Positions 19,026 through 27,460 of a DNA stretch of 64,000 bases are shown piece after piece; position 1 is the first letter of the stretch; each line of letters begins with the position of its first letter. Made by a program: the position numbers and the translations under genes. The notes below the pieces were generated by a model that did not search any database, was not told the origin of the DNA, and saw nothing but the letters and a program-made list of their open reading frames with translations. Origin of the DNA: Candidatus Nucleicultrix amoebiphila FS5 (lineage in GTDB: Bacteria; Pseudomonadota; Alphaproteobacteria; Caedimonadales; Nucleicultricaceae). The stretch covers positions 1,768,501 through 1,832,500 of the forward strand of contig NZ_CP008743.1 of the NCBI RefSeq assembly GCF_002117145.1, read 5' to 3'.

Positions 19026-19448
19026 TTAATGAAACGCCCGTTGCGAGATTTCATAAAGAGCTTCGGCTCCTGCATGTTTAGAACCTTTAACACACAGGTC
19101 ACATAGGGAAATAACACCAACAAGACGCTTTTCATCATTCAGGACTGGCATTCTTTGGACTTGATTGCGTCCCAAGTTGTGAGCAGCTTCTTCAATATCA
19201 TCATCTTCAGAACAATACAAAACACCCACGGACATCACGTGACGAACCAAAGTTTTGTTAACATCCTTGCCCATTGCAACAGCCGTAATAACAATATCTC
19301 TATCGGTTAGAGTGCCAATCAGCCGATCGTTTTCTGCAACGAGTAAAAAACCAATATTTAGCTTACGCATGTGGCGTGCAGCTTCTGCGACGGTGATTTC
19401 AGGAGAAACGAAATCAACCTTACGCGTCATAATATTTTTTACCTTCAT
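19026..19448 (-). CDS. Tandem CBS-domain protein
   Basis: 140 aa, almost entirely two CBS domains (about 7-60 and 72-125). Each ends in a characteristic stretch (IGTLTDRDIVI; LVGVISLCDL), the first with the TDRD adenosine-contact motif. Stand-alone CBS pairs bind AMP, ATP, SAM or NAD and act as energy or redox sensors. The partner cannot be inferred here. GGAGG sits 7 bp before the ATG. Confidence 0.9.
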   Translation of the reverse strand: MKVKNIMTRKVDFVSPEITVAEAARHMRKLNIGFLLVAENDRLIGTLTDRDIVITAVAMGKDVNKTLVRHVMSVGVLYCSEDDDIEEAAHNLGRNQVQRMPVLNDEKRLVGVISLCDLCVKGSKHAGAEALYEISQRAFH

Positions 19449-19637
19449 GAAAACGCCTCCATTTAACTCTAAGATTATTCTTGTTGTTCTATTTTTATTA
19501 TAAAATCAAAAGCTTAAGAAGCTGTGAAGATTAATTAAAAACCTATTATCCACTAAATACGGAAACTTAGTAAATAATTAGTAGATTATTAATAATTTCC
19601 TTCTTACATGGGGAGACAACCAAAATGGAGGATAATG

Positions 19638-20399
19638 ATGACTATTAAAATTAAATATCTAGCTTTAGCTCTAACCAGTGTGATCGCTCTCAGCAGCGCA
19701 AATCCATCCTTAGCTTCAAGCGAAGTGAAAGAGGATGTGGGTGCATCAACTTCTGGCTCAGTTACATCTAAGAAATTGAGCATTCTGGATATTAATGGCG
19801 ACGGTCGTGTTGATAGTTCAGATTTTAAGGCCTTAGTCGGTAAGCTCAGTAAATTTGTTCATGAGTCAGTTGCGCGCCTTCTTCACCTCTTAGATGTGAA
19901 TGGTGATGGGCAGTTTAACGGTGAAGACTTGAAGTTATTTTTTTCCAGTAAATTACTCGATATTAACCATGATGGGAAAGTTGATCTGCAAGATGCATTA
20001 GCTGCTCCTGAGGCCATTATACGTGCTGCAACAACGGTTTCTGAGACTGTTGTCAAAGCGAAAGACGTTATTGAAACAAGCGATATTTTTGCTCAATTAC
20101 CAGCACGCTATAAAGATACGTTTGTTTCATTTATTGAGCGTATCGCAAAAGAAGCGGATAGTATTAAAGGCGGTGCTAAAATTGCCAATGATTTTGGTGA
20201 TGAAATGGCAGAGAAACTTTCAGTCCTGAAAACTCAATGGGCGAGCGATAAATTCGATCCTAAAAAACTGACGCAAGTGACAGATGTTATTAGCGGTCTT
20301 CTGCACATGGTGCAAACTTGGGAAGGTGCAAAAGATTCTAAGAATGTCGTTGGCGATAAGATTGATTCAATGCTGAAGATTCTCAAGAGAGCAAAATAG
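19638..20399 (+). CDS. Exported EF-hand (dockerin-like) calcium-binding protein
   Basis: 253 aa from ATG 19638, with GGAGG 6 bp upstream. A Sec signal peptide covers about 1-26 (cleavage near SLAS). Three calcium loops follow: DINGDGRVDSSD at 51-62, DVNGDGQFNGED at 86-97 and DINHDGKVDLQD at 108-119. Positions 1, 3, 5 and 12 are all acidic or Asn. The remaining 130 residues are helical without a known domain. It is expected in the periplasm or outside the cell. The function is unknown. A strong terminator follows. Confidence 0.85.
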   Translation: MTIKIKYLALALTSVIALSSANPSLASSEVKEDVGASTSGSVTSKKLSILDINGDGRVDSSDFKALVGKLSKFVHESVARLLHLLDVNGDGQFNGEDLKLFFSSKLLDINHDGKVDLQDALAAPEAIIRAATTVSETVVKAKDVIETSDIFAQLPARYKDTFVSFIERIAKEADSIKGGAKIANDFGDEMAEKLSVLKTQWASDKFDPKKLTQVTDVISGLLHMVQTWEGAKDSKNVVGDKIDSMLKILKRAK

Positions 20400-20426
20400 G
20401 TTTTAAAAGATCGTTAGATCAAAAGA

Positions 20427-20459
20427 ACACTCCTTCTCAAAAAGAAGGGGTGTTTTTTT
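20427..20459 (+). terminator. Rho-independent terminator of the EF-hand gene
   Basis: Stem ACACTCCTTCT / AGAAGGGGTGT (one G-T pair) with a short A-rich loop, followed by seven T residues. It lies 27 bp after the stop codon. Confidence 0.85.
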
Positions 20460-20712
20460 ATGAGATATGTTAGCCAAATTTTTGAATGAACCTTTATTGG
20501 TATAAAACACCCGCAAAATTTTTCCTTAGCTAAGATCGAATCAGAAAAATAGTGGTCGATCTAAGTATACTCTTCTCAAAACTTAAGGTTGTAGGTAAAT
20601 CTCCCGAAAAGAGTATTGTCCGTCTTACATGCATTTATCATGTATATTTTTACTCTAATGATTGAATATTTGTATTTTAATATTATACGTATATTAAGCA
20701 TTGGGGGGTGTT
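20460..20712. other. Gene-free stretch before the phosphoribosyltransferase-like gene
   Basis: AT-rich and with no coding sequence that I can support. A partial inverted repeat (AAGATCGA ... TCGATCT) lies near 20530-20560. The last 60 bp, very rich in A and T, should contain the promoter of the gene starting at 20713, but no clear -35/-10 pair stands out. Confidence 0.4.
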
Positions 20713-21795
20713 TTGAAGATTTATTTTCATATTATATTAGCAATAATTTCAATTCTATCTAATTGTGATGCGTACACAAGTGATCCCTTCATAGAGGTTG
20801 GAGAGACACGTGCAACGCCCGCTAAAAGAAAAAGCGACAGAATATCTGGATGTGATGACTGTTCAGAGGAACAAGGGCCTCAGAAAAAACAAAAAGATTC
20901 TTTAACACCAGAAACAAAATTTAATATATTTTCTCTCAAAGGTAGTCAGGACGATTTGACTTACCAAAAAACAGCCGATCGGATGTCAAATTATTTAAAA
21001 AAAGCAGCACAGAAACTTTTTGAAGTCACAGACTCAGATGAAACAATAGTATTTTTAGGGCGTACCCCTTTATGGTTGAGGATGGCCTTTAAAGCTTTAT
21101 ATGAGGGCCAGAGAAAATGTTTTGATATCGCTTATTCTGGAAGGCCCTATGTTCCAGATTTCACAGCTTTTGACTCAGAAGACGAAGCAAATCACTTTAA
21201 TTCATTTGAAAAGCTTTTTAATCAAGTAGAATCTTATCCTAGGGATCTTAATCCAGAGCGAAGAAAATATTTTAAGCATCTTGATATCGATATCCCCACA
21301 GATCAACAAGAAAAAGCCTATTTGTCTTACTTAGAAAAAACAGGACTAAAACAGGCCTTAGGAACGAAAAAGTTAATCATTGTTGACATAGTAGAGTCTG
21401 GCGCTTCTATCGCTAGTTTTAATATGACTTTAAGGAAATGGCTTGGTCAAGAGTACTCAAAAATTTCGATTAACGTCTTGGGTATGTTCAATGGGTTACA
21501 GTTTCTAGAAGATAACTATGAAAAAATTCTTCCCCAGAATGTAGAATTCTATTCTTTATGTGAGCTTGAAGGGAGTGCTGTGGACGAAATAGTTTCTAAT
21601 GTTAATTATTTTATCAGACTATTTGCAGAATCAGAACTTTGGAAATTGGGCCCGCATTTTTCATATGATAAATGGGATCAAGAAAAAGCTTTGCAAGATT
21701 TTTCTCCCGCGCGTGAAACAAATTTTTTAAAGAGCTTGGTTTTAGAAAAATTAGAGGCAGAACATTCGACGAATAATACAAATAAAGCGCTTTGA
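20713..21795 (+). CDS. Exported phosphoribosyltransferase-like protein
   Basis: 360 aa from TTG 20713 (GGGGGG lies about 5 bp upstream). Residues 1-20 form a signal peptide. A low-complexity charged stretch follows, with basic clusters AKRKSDR (37-43) and QKKQK (57-61). The folded part has IVFLGRTPLWLRMAFKAL, then IAYSGRP, then LIIVDIVESGASIAS at 221-235. This resembles the PRPP loop (hhhhDDhxxTGxT) of type-I phosphoribosyltransferases, with E228-S229-G230 replacing the usual residues. Family membership is inferred from that layout only. The gene is monocistronic. The signal plus basic clusters would fit a secreted effector, but this is not shown. Confidence 0.65.
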   Translation: MKIYFHIILAIISILSNCDAYTSDPFIEVGETRATPAKRKSDRISGCDDCSEEQGPQKKQKDSLTPETKFNIFSLKGSQDDLTYQKTADRMSNYLKKAAQKLFEVTDSDETIVFLGRTPLWLRMAFKALYEGQRKCFDIAYSGRPYVPDFTAFDSEDEANHFNSFEKLFNQVESYPRDLNPERRKYFKHLDIDIPTDQQEKAYLSYLEKTGLKQALGTKKLIIVDIVESGASIASFNMTLRKWLGQEYSKISINVLGMFNGLQFLEDNYEKILPQNVEFYSLCELEGSAVDEIVSNVNYFIRLFAESELWKLGPHFSYDKWDQEKALQDFSPARETNFLKSLVLEKLEAEHSTNNTNKAL

Positions 21796-21995
21796 GAAAA
21801 AAGTGACTGAAAATCTTTTGAAAAGGTAATGGGGGGGAAAAAATAACCCTTCAACTACAGAGATTAATAAAAAACATTTTTAAATCTTAGTGTGTGCTTA
21901 AGCTAGTTTAACAAGATAAAATTTTTCTTGTAAAAAGCACTTTTTGCACGATATAATGATTTAAGTGGATTGGGGGTTCCCGGTCGGCGTTATAG

Positions 21996-22017
21996 CCTCG
22001 GTTTTACCGGGGTTTTT
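21996..22017 (+). terminator. Rho-independent terminator
   Basis: Stem CCTCGGT / ACCGGGG (one wobble pair) with a three-T loop and five T residues after it. It lies 200 bp past the 20713 gene and just beyond the convergent DUF3800 stop. The GC-rich preceding 20 bp (GGTTCCCGGTCGGCG) can pair alternatively with the same arm. Confidence 0.6.
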
Positions 22018-22030
22018 CGCTTTTTATGAG

Positions 22031-22762
22031 TTAAGGGAAAACTTTTAATCCTTCAAAAAGTTTATTTTTAAGAATATCCCATGCTTGATTGGATTGGTTA
22101 GGATTTATAACGCTTCTGCCTATTGGCCTGCTTACTAAATCAGCTATTTGCATTCCAGCCATATTAGCTATTTTTGAGACGAAGTGTATTTGAAAAGGTC
22201 CATTATCTACTGTATAATTTAATTTATTAGCCTGATTTTGTCCTTTAACGATTCTCCAATATTCTAGTTCTAAATCTTTATCTTCCTTTTTTCCTCGTGC
22301 TTCTACAAGAATGTGCGTTAGTTTACTCTCTTGATTCTTTTGTTTAAGAAAACAGGATAATCGCTCAAGGCAGAACCCAAGAGCCATATGATATGGATTG
22401 TCTGGATGGGCATACTGTTTTTGTAATTTTTTCTTATCGATGACAGCTGCAATGATATCCATTGAAGTTTTGCTAATCAAGTCATTGATTTGGCTATAAT
22501 ACTCGTGTTTTAGAGCTTCATTGTGAAGGAAAGAAAAATGCCCTGTTTGTTTTCTTATATCGCGTTCATGTAACACAAACGCATCGTGTCCAAATCTCTC
22601 AAATTTGTGTTTTTTTAGCTGAGGAACAATTATATTGGTATATTCTTCTTTGTGAAATATGCAAAATGATAATACAAAGATAGGGTATTTATTGTCAATC
22701 GAAGTAAGACTGTGATCGCCGCTTTCATCAACGTAAACAATAAAATCGCTATGTTCTTTCAA
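22031..22762 (-). CDS. DUF3800 domain protein
   Basis: 243 aa. The N-terminal VYVDESGDHS (10-19), the mid-protein ELEYWRIVKGQN following VEARGKKED, and the C-terminal MAGMQIADLVSRPIGR match DUF3800. Conserved acidic residues (D12, E13, the VEARG Glu, the ADL Asp) suggest an RNase H-like metal site. This function is unproven, and family members are common in accessory and defence contexts. No partner gene is adjacent. Confidence 0.85.
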   Translation of the reverse strand: MKEHSDFIVYVDESGDHSLTSIDNKYPIFVLSFCIFHKEEYTNIIVPQLKKHKFERFGHDAFVLHERDIRKQTGHFSFLHNEALKHEYYSQINDLISKTSMDIIAAVIDKKKLQKQYAHPDNPYHMALGFCLERLSCFLKQKNQESKLTHILVEARGKKEDKDLELEYWRIVKGQNQANKLNYTVDNGPFQIHFVSKIANMAGMQIADLVSRPIGRSVINPNQSNQAWDILKNKLFEGLKVFP

Positions 22763-22881
22763 AACTTTCTTGTCCTTAGTGCGTCAATTGTTATTGTATT
22801 TTTCAAACTATAGAAAGAACTATAAAATGACAACATTCTGATGTTTAGATAAGCTGAAAAAATCTTAGATCGCAATGCTAA

Positions 22882-22942
22882 CAATAATTCTCATTATCCC
22901 TGAGCGATAGGCCTTTACAATACTGTCCGGCATGTTTATATT
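22882..22942 (+). promoter_or_regulatory. Fur-box-like sequence with promoter
   Basis: On the minus strand, 22882-22898 reads GATAATGAGAATTATTG, close to the Fur consensus GATAATGATAATCATTATC. Just downstream, TTTACA (22914-22919) and TATATT (22937-22942) are 17 bp apart, a good sigma-70 match. It lies about 130 bp before the drug exporter gene. The rest of the 22763-23075 gap shows no gene. Confidence 0.45.
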
Positions 22943-23075
22943 ATTCTTATTATGAAGATTATCCTGATCAAAGTCGCTTAGTCGACATCCTGTCTTAAAA
23001 AGAGTTGCCTGCTTGCAAGAGAGTGAGCTGGGGAGCTTTTGTTTTTATTAAAATCAAGATTTGTGAGTTATTAAA

Positions 23076-24305
23076 ATGTCGATACAAAAACATGCTAAAC
23101 GCGTGGCGTTGGCTTTGATCGTTATGATTGTGGCGTTGCCACAAGTGACTGAAACCATCTACACGCCCTCTCTGCCCGATGTGGCGCGCTGCTTCTTTGT
23201 GGAGTGCCATATGGCAGAGTCTACCTTAACCATCTATCTCTTTGGCTTTGCCGTAGGAGTCGCTGTTTGGGGCAATCTATCGGATCTCTATGGTCGAAAA
23301 TCTATTCTCATGCTGGGGATAGGTCTTTATATCTTGGCTAGCTTCTTTTGTTACGTTTCTGGAACCATAGAAGCTTTATTAGCGAGTCGCTTCCTTCAAG
23401 CTTTTGGGGGAAGCACGGGATCAGTTTTGGGGCAAGCTATTGCCCGCGATTCCTTTGCTCCGTCAGAGAGAAGTAAAGCCTTTTCTTCCATCAGTATGGC
23501 TTTGGCTTTTTCGCCCGCTTTGGGACCTACCATTGGAGGACATTTAGATAAGTTTTATGGCTGGCAGTCGGTTTTTATTTTCCTAATCCTTTTGGGAGGA
23601 GTGACTCTTACCTGGGTATGGCGTTCTTTACCAGAAACCCATGGAGGAGGTTCTCCACAACCAAAAGGCAGCTTTATAGAGCGACTCAAGGATATTCTCA
23701 CTGATCGTCGAGTCATGGGATTTGCTTTTCTTGTGGGATCCAGCAACGGCATCATCTTTAGTTATTATGCAGAAGGGCCATTTTACTTCATTGATATGTT
23801 GAATATGACACCGGATGTTTATGGCATGATGAGTATTGGTGTTGCTGCGCCATTGCTGCTTGGAGCCTATACCTCAAAGATCTTAAACCAAAAAGGTATC
23901 AAAGGTGAAAAGATTATTATGATGGGAGCAACGTTTAACTTCATTTTTACATTGATGTTTACAGTGCTTGCACAATCAGAAGTCATTTCACACCGTGATC
24001 CAATGAGTGCGATTATTATATCCTACAGCTTGGTCATGATTCCAGCTTTTGGACATGCGTTGATTATTCCCAATTGTTTGGGGTTGGCATTACAAAAATA
24101 TGGAACGAACGCTGGCCAAGCAGCTTCAGTGTTTGGATGTGTTTATTACTTGCTCATTTCAGGATTTACCTTGTTGATGGGGTATTTCCATAATGGAACG
24201 CTGAAAGCAATGCCGACTTACTTTCTAGCTTTGAATATAGCTAATCTTTTAGTGATTTGGTGGTCTTTCATAAGAAAGGCGCATACCCGAGCATTCAAAG
24301 CTTAA
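23076..24305 (+). CDS. MFS multidrug exporter, Bcr/CflA family
   Basis: 409 aa with 12 predicted membrane segments. Early PQVTETIYTPSLPDVARCF and loop 2-3 WGNLSDLYGRKSILM are typical of Bcr/CflA (DHA1) drug:H+ antiporters, as are SRFLQAFGGSTGSVLGQAIARD and FSPALGPTIGGHL. Substrates cannot be told. A strong terminator follows immediately, so this is a single-gene unit. The LdtR-like regulator is convergent and need not control it. Confidence 0.92.
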   Translation: MSIQKHAKRVALALIVMIVALPQVTETIYTPSLPDVARCFFVECHMAESTLTIYLFGFAVGVAVWGNLSDLYGRKSILMLGIGLYILASFFCYVSGTIEALLASRFLQAFGGSTGSVLGQAIARDSFAPSERSKAFSSISMALAFSPALGPTIGGHLDKFYGWQSVFIFLILLGGVTLTWVWRSLPETHGGGSPQPKGSFIERLKDILTDRRVMGFAFLVGSSNGIIFSYYAEGPFYFIDMLNMTPDVYGMMSIGVAAPLLLGAYTSKILNQKGIKGEKIIMMGATFNFIFTLMFTVLAQSEVISHRDPMSAIIISYSLVMIPAFGHALIIPNCLGLALQKYGTNAGQAASVFGCVYYLLISGFTLLMGYFHNGTLKAMPTYFLALNIANLLVIWWSFIRKAHTRAFKA

Positions 24306-24308
24306 ATG

Positions 24309-24342
24309 AATAACCCGAAGGATAAACACCCTTCGGGTTATT
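24309..24342 (+). terminator. Rho-independent terminator of the exporter gene
   Basis: Perfect 13-bp arms AATAACCCGAAGG / CCTTCGGGTTATT around 8 bp, followed by T-rich sequence. It starts 4 bp after the stop codon. Confidence 0.9.
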
Positions 24343-24371
24343 TCTTTCTTGTTTGTTTTTCTTTTTTTTTT

Positions 24372-24830
24372 CTAAAAGCGTACTTCGTGAGTAGCAGTAA
24401 ACGTCCAGAATCCCTCTAGTTTTTGTAATAAAGATTTCATGTGTTTGATATCTTCATCGCTGATCCCATTGTGTTTAAGGTTTTTGGCATGCTCAGTAAA
24501 AATTGTCTCGATGCGGTCGTACAGTGTTTCGCCTTTTTTAGAAAGACTAATGTAGCTTGACCGGCGATCATGGGGAGATTGTTCCTGAACTAAGTATCCG
24601 TTTTCAACCATCTTCTTTAAATTATACGTTACGTTTGAACCCAAATAATACCCACGATTGGAAACTTCACCTACACTCAAGCGTGTTTTACCAATGTTAT
24701 AAAGGATAAAGCACTGAATGTTTGTAATATCGGTTACGTTAATACGATCAAGCTCAACGCGCACAACTTCCAAGAATTGACGATGCAGCCTCTCAATGAG
24801 CATAATTGTGTCAAAATAGACTTGTTTCAT
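24372..24830 (-). CDS. MarR-family regulator, LdtR-like
   Basis: 152 aa winged-helix regulator. The pattern NIQCFILYNIGKTRLSVGEV followed by RGYYLGSNVTYNLKKMVENG and DRRSSYISLSKKG closely resembles LdtR and its alphaproteobacterial relatives. In Liberibacter LdtR controls an L,D-transpeptidase and stress tolerance. That assignment rests on recalled similarity. The target here is unknown. A palindrome about 100 bp upstream is a candidate operator. Confidence 0.85.
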   Translation of the reverse strand: MKQVYFDTIMLIERLHRQFLEVVRVELDRINVTDITNIQCFILYNIGKTRLSVGEVSNRGYYLGSNVTYNLKKMVENGYLVQEQSPHDRRSSYISLSKKGETLYDRIETIFTEHAKNLKHNGISDEDIKHMKSLLQKLEGFWTFTATHEVRF

Positions 24831-24932
24831 AGTTCCTATCTTTCATTCTGCATATATTGTTATTTTCGCAGAAGACTAGTTAAATTTTAATTAATATAGA
24901 TTCATTTCTTACATTAATTTTAATCGCATTTT

Positions 24933-24948
24933 TTCTTACATGTAAGAA
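24933..24948. promoter_or_regulatory. Palindrome, candidate operator of the MarR regulator
   Basis: TTCTTACATGTAAGAA is a perfect 16-bp palindrome, about 100 bp upstream of the regulator start. The half-site TTCTTACAT recurs near 24906 and again near 25234, immediately before the DUF1467 gene. This suggests one regulator for both genes (inference). Confidence 0.55.
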
Positions 24949-24998
24949 TAGATATAGAATTTTCAACAAATTTTATGAAATTAATATTTAAAAATTTA

Positions 24999-25229
24999 TT
25001 AATTTAAAGTAATAAAGGTGTTTTTAATCAGGAAATATATAATAGCCGATAGTATCGAGCTTATTAGAGTGGTGATCAATAGTTTGAAAAGAATTTGAGG
25101 GTTTCTTGGAGCACTTTTGTCATGCCCTTGAAGAGGATGTAAAACAGGCTCATTTCTCCAAGGTAGAACTGTAAAAAGAACCACCCACCAAACCATAAGA
25201 TATGTAACAATGGCTGATACAATAGACAT
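24999..25229 (-). CDS. DUF1467 family small membrane protein
   Basis: 76 aa with two membrane segments (about 3-22 and 48-70). The start MSIVSAIVTYLMVWWVVLFT and the LPWR motif, then PRNPQILFKLLITT, match DUF1467, a family restricted to Alphaproteobacteria with no known function. A TTCTTACAT half-site lies directly upstream. Confidence 0.85.
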   Translation of the reverse strand: MSIVSAIVTYLMVWWVVLFTVLPWRNEPVLHPLQGHDKSAPRNPQILFKLLITTLISSILSAIIYFLIKNTFITLN

Positions 25230-25548
25230 GATTCATTCTTACATTTTTTTAAAGGAGAAAGGAAGAGCACTTTAGCAAAGATCAAAAGGGTCTGCAGTTG
25301 TACGTTGAGAAGTGTGCTATGAGGTTGAGGCTCTCAATAATCAATAAACCTCAATTTTTCTAAAGTAAGGATAAGGTGTGCGAATAAATGCATCACAGAA
25401 GATTGATTTAATAAGTAAAAGTGTTATAATTTTTTGAATGTTTCCTATTCGTCATATGAAAGGTCTGCTTTTTCCCGTTAGGAAGGAATCAGAATGCTTT
25501 TTAATGACCTTAAGGAATTTTGTGTATCTGCAAACTGAAAGAATTAAA

Positions 25549-26016
25549 ATGTTAAAAAAAAGATTGTCACTTTGTTTATGTGTTTTAGGAATTGTTAGTT
25601 CAAGTGTTCATGCTACGCACCTTTGGGAGGAATCAAAAGGAGCAGAACGTAAAAAGAAATCAAGCACGTCAAAAAACTCTCTTACACCTTCTCCCTATGA
25701 ACAAAGATTAGATGCGCAAGCGAAGCAGAACTTTTATCAAGGAAACTATAAGGAAGAGTTTGCGTTCAAGCAAAAAAAAGCTTTTCATAATCCAACAGAT
25801 TCAAATATGGAGGAACTAGCCGTATGCAGCCTTACGCAAGGCCACTATGATCTAGCGTGGAACATATATAAAGGTCTCGCTCATCGTACTGTGGATCCAA
25901 AAAAGAAAGAAGGTTATGAAAGGAACGCTCAACAGGCCTGGCAAACGGAGCAAGAAATGCGCGTACCCGTAAAACACCCTAAGAATAAGTGGAAATTTTT
26001 TGATCTTTTTAAATAA
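25549..26016 (+). CDS. Small exported protein of unknown function
   Basis: 155 aa from ATG 25549, the start that leaves a proper signal peptide (MLKKRLSLCLCVLGIVSSSV, cleavage near VHA). An ATG at 25504 is also in frame. The mature part is rich in Lys and Gln. Its middle (EELAVCSLTQGHYDLAWNIYKGLA) looks like one TPR-type helix pair. I do not recognise the family. It is monocistronic. Confidence 0.65.
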   Translation: MLKKRLSLCLCVLGIVSSSVHATHLWEESKGAERKKKSSTSKNSLTPSPYEQRLDAQAKQNFYQGNYKEEFAFKQKKAFHNPTDSNMEELAVCSLTQGHYDLAWNIYKGLAHRTVDPKKKEGYERNAQQAWQTEQEMRVPVKHPKNKWKFFDLFK

Positions 26017-26108
26017 TATATTCAGCTGGTCATGAAAGAGTCTGGCCTTGCAGTGAACTCCACCTGCTCCTATAGAAAGGATATGGTGGAGTTAACCAAA
26101 ATTTAAAT

Positions 26109-27122
26109 CTATAGGGTAAGTTCCTCATCTGTTTTAAAGGCTATTTCGACCACGCCTTGAGGATCAAACTGGGCGATGAAGTGTTGATACCAATTACTTC
26201 GATCCTGGCCTCCTGCCATCGTTAGAAGTAACTGCTGACCATAGAGTGCTATGTCTTCTACGATGCGTTCATGTCGGTAATATGCCAAGAGTGTCCTATT
26301 AACGTCGGTCTTTCCATAGCCTTTATAAAACAACTCTTGCTCATGGGGCTTATTCCAAACATTAGCAACACCTCCCCCAATAAACATGAGATCACGCTCT
26401 TTAGGTGCTAGGATAGGGTCATCCCAATCCACTATGTAGAGAGTATCGTTTTTATCTATTAATATATTACCGCCATGAAGATCAGAATGGCACAGCACGA
26501 ATTGAGGTGATTGATCTTGGGCCATTTGGGCCAATTGTTCAGCGCGATCGACCAGCCGATGAATGGCAGCTATATGCTGCTTCATAAATGTCAGCAAGTT
26601 AACGGCAATCGTATCCCCCTTCGGTTCAGACTCAATAAGCGGATAGAGCGATCGCACGGCTTGTCGCCATTTGGGTGAGTAAGATTCTTGCCGGATCGTG
26701 GCTTGAATAGCGCCCGGCACATTAATGTCATGAATTTTTTTCATCACTTTGCCGAGCGTATACCATTGATCATTCGTTAGATCACGACTAAATCCGTCAC
26801 ACCCACCGACAAAGGGGGATACAATCAGGGTAAAGTCGTCAATGGGCTGAGTTTCTTTGCCATGGATTGTTTTAACGATGGGGATAATGTGTTGAATGCC
26901 AGCATTACGTAACACCCCAATTATGATAGTGCTGATATCCTGGGGATGCTCCTGTTTTAACTTTACGAAATAAGAGGACTGATCATGCGTTTGAGCTTTA
27001 TAGACTGACGCATGCATATCCGCCCCCAGAAGAAGGGAGGTAAGCGTAGCAACTTCAATGCCATAATTGATCTTTAGGCACTCAATAAGGCGTTGCTCTG
27101 AAAGAGACGGTTTTTCTATCAT
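26109..27122 (-). CDS. Phosphotransferase, aminoglycoside/spectinomycin kinase-like
   Basis: 337 aa of the APH/choline-kinase fold. The catalytic loop HSDLHGGNILID is at 212-223 (base D214), and the metal site VDWDD at 231-235. The lysine in SSYFVKLKQE, in the N-lobe, fits the ATP site. The overall pattern, with ERDLMFIGGGV after the DWDD motif, resembles APH(9)-type spectinomycin kinases. Close relatives also include uncharacterised small-molecule kinases, so resistance is only a possibility. It borders the repeat-rich gap. Confidence 0.8.
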   Translation of the reverse strand: MIEKPSLSEQRLIECLKINYGIEVATLTSLLLGADMHASVYKAQTHDQSSYFVKLKQEHPQDISTIIIGVLRNAGIQHIIPIVKTIHGKETQPIDDFTLIVSPFVGGCDGFSRDLTNDQWYTLGKVMKKIHDINVPGAIQATIRQESYSPKWRQAVRSLYPLIESEPKGDTIAVNLLTFMKQHIAAIHRLVDRAEQLAQMAQDQSPQFVLCHSDLHGGNILIDKNDTLYIVDWDDPILAPKERDLMFIGGGVANVWNKPHEQELFYKGYGKTDVNRTLLAYYRHERIVEDIALYGQQLLLTMAGGQDRSNWYQHFIAQFDPQGVVEIAFKTDEELTL

Positions 27123-27224
27123 GGGAGAAGTATACAGGAATTCTAGCAGTAGCTCGCCAAATTTTTATAGCTAAAGGCAGCACGTTGGTGTCTATCGGGG
27201 AGATAGGGCAGGGACGCATTCTAG

Positions 27225-27460
27225 AAAAGCAAGATGGATCGCCACACCCTCTTCGAGGGTTCGCGATGACGAAGAAAGAAGGTCATGGCGTCTCTTCCCA
27301 CTCTCGTCATCACGAGCGAAGCGACGTGATCCAGTTAAATAAGCAATATGGACTGCCGCGGCCAAGGGGCCTCGCAGGGACGTGGTTTGGTTACACATAA
27401 ACACGCTGAATCGCTCCGCGGTTCTGAAAGAATCGCGTGATGACATTTTCTGACGATGTT
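27225..27460. repeat. Degenerate palindromic intergenic repeats
   Basis: Several short units read as GGATCGCCAC...TCGCGATGACG (27236-27271), CGTCATCACGAGCGAAGCGA...GATCCAG (27305-27334) and GGACTGCCGCGG...CTCGCAGGGACG (27350-27382). The last two are roughly inverted copies of each other. A further unit, AATCGC...GCGTGATGACA, spans about 27409-27446. This matches the CGTCATTGCGAGCGAAGCGA...CAATCCAG type of dispersed palindromic element known from Rickettsiales and related genomes. GC is clearly higher than in the flanks. Confidence 0.7.

Noticed and set aside
21969..22017. GC-rich stretch with GGTTCCCGG, tested as a tRNA end
   Set aside because: No cloverleaf, anticodon arm or CCA end can be drawn; it fits a terminator.
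25076..25285. Second minus-strand frame overlapping the DUF1467 gene
   Set aside because: Out of frame with the recognised DUF1467 sequence and without family similarity.
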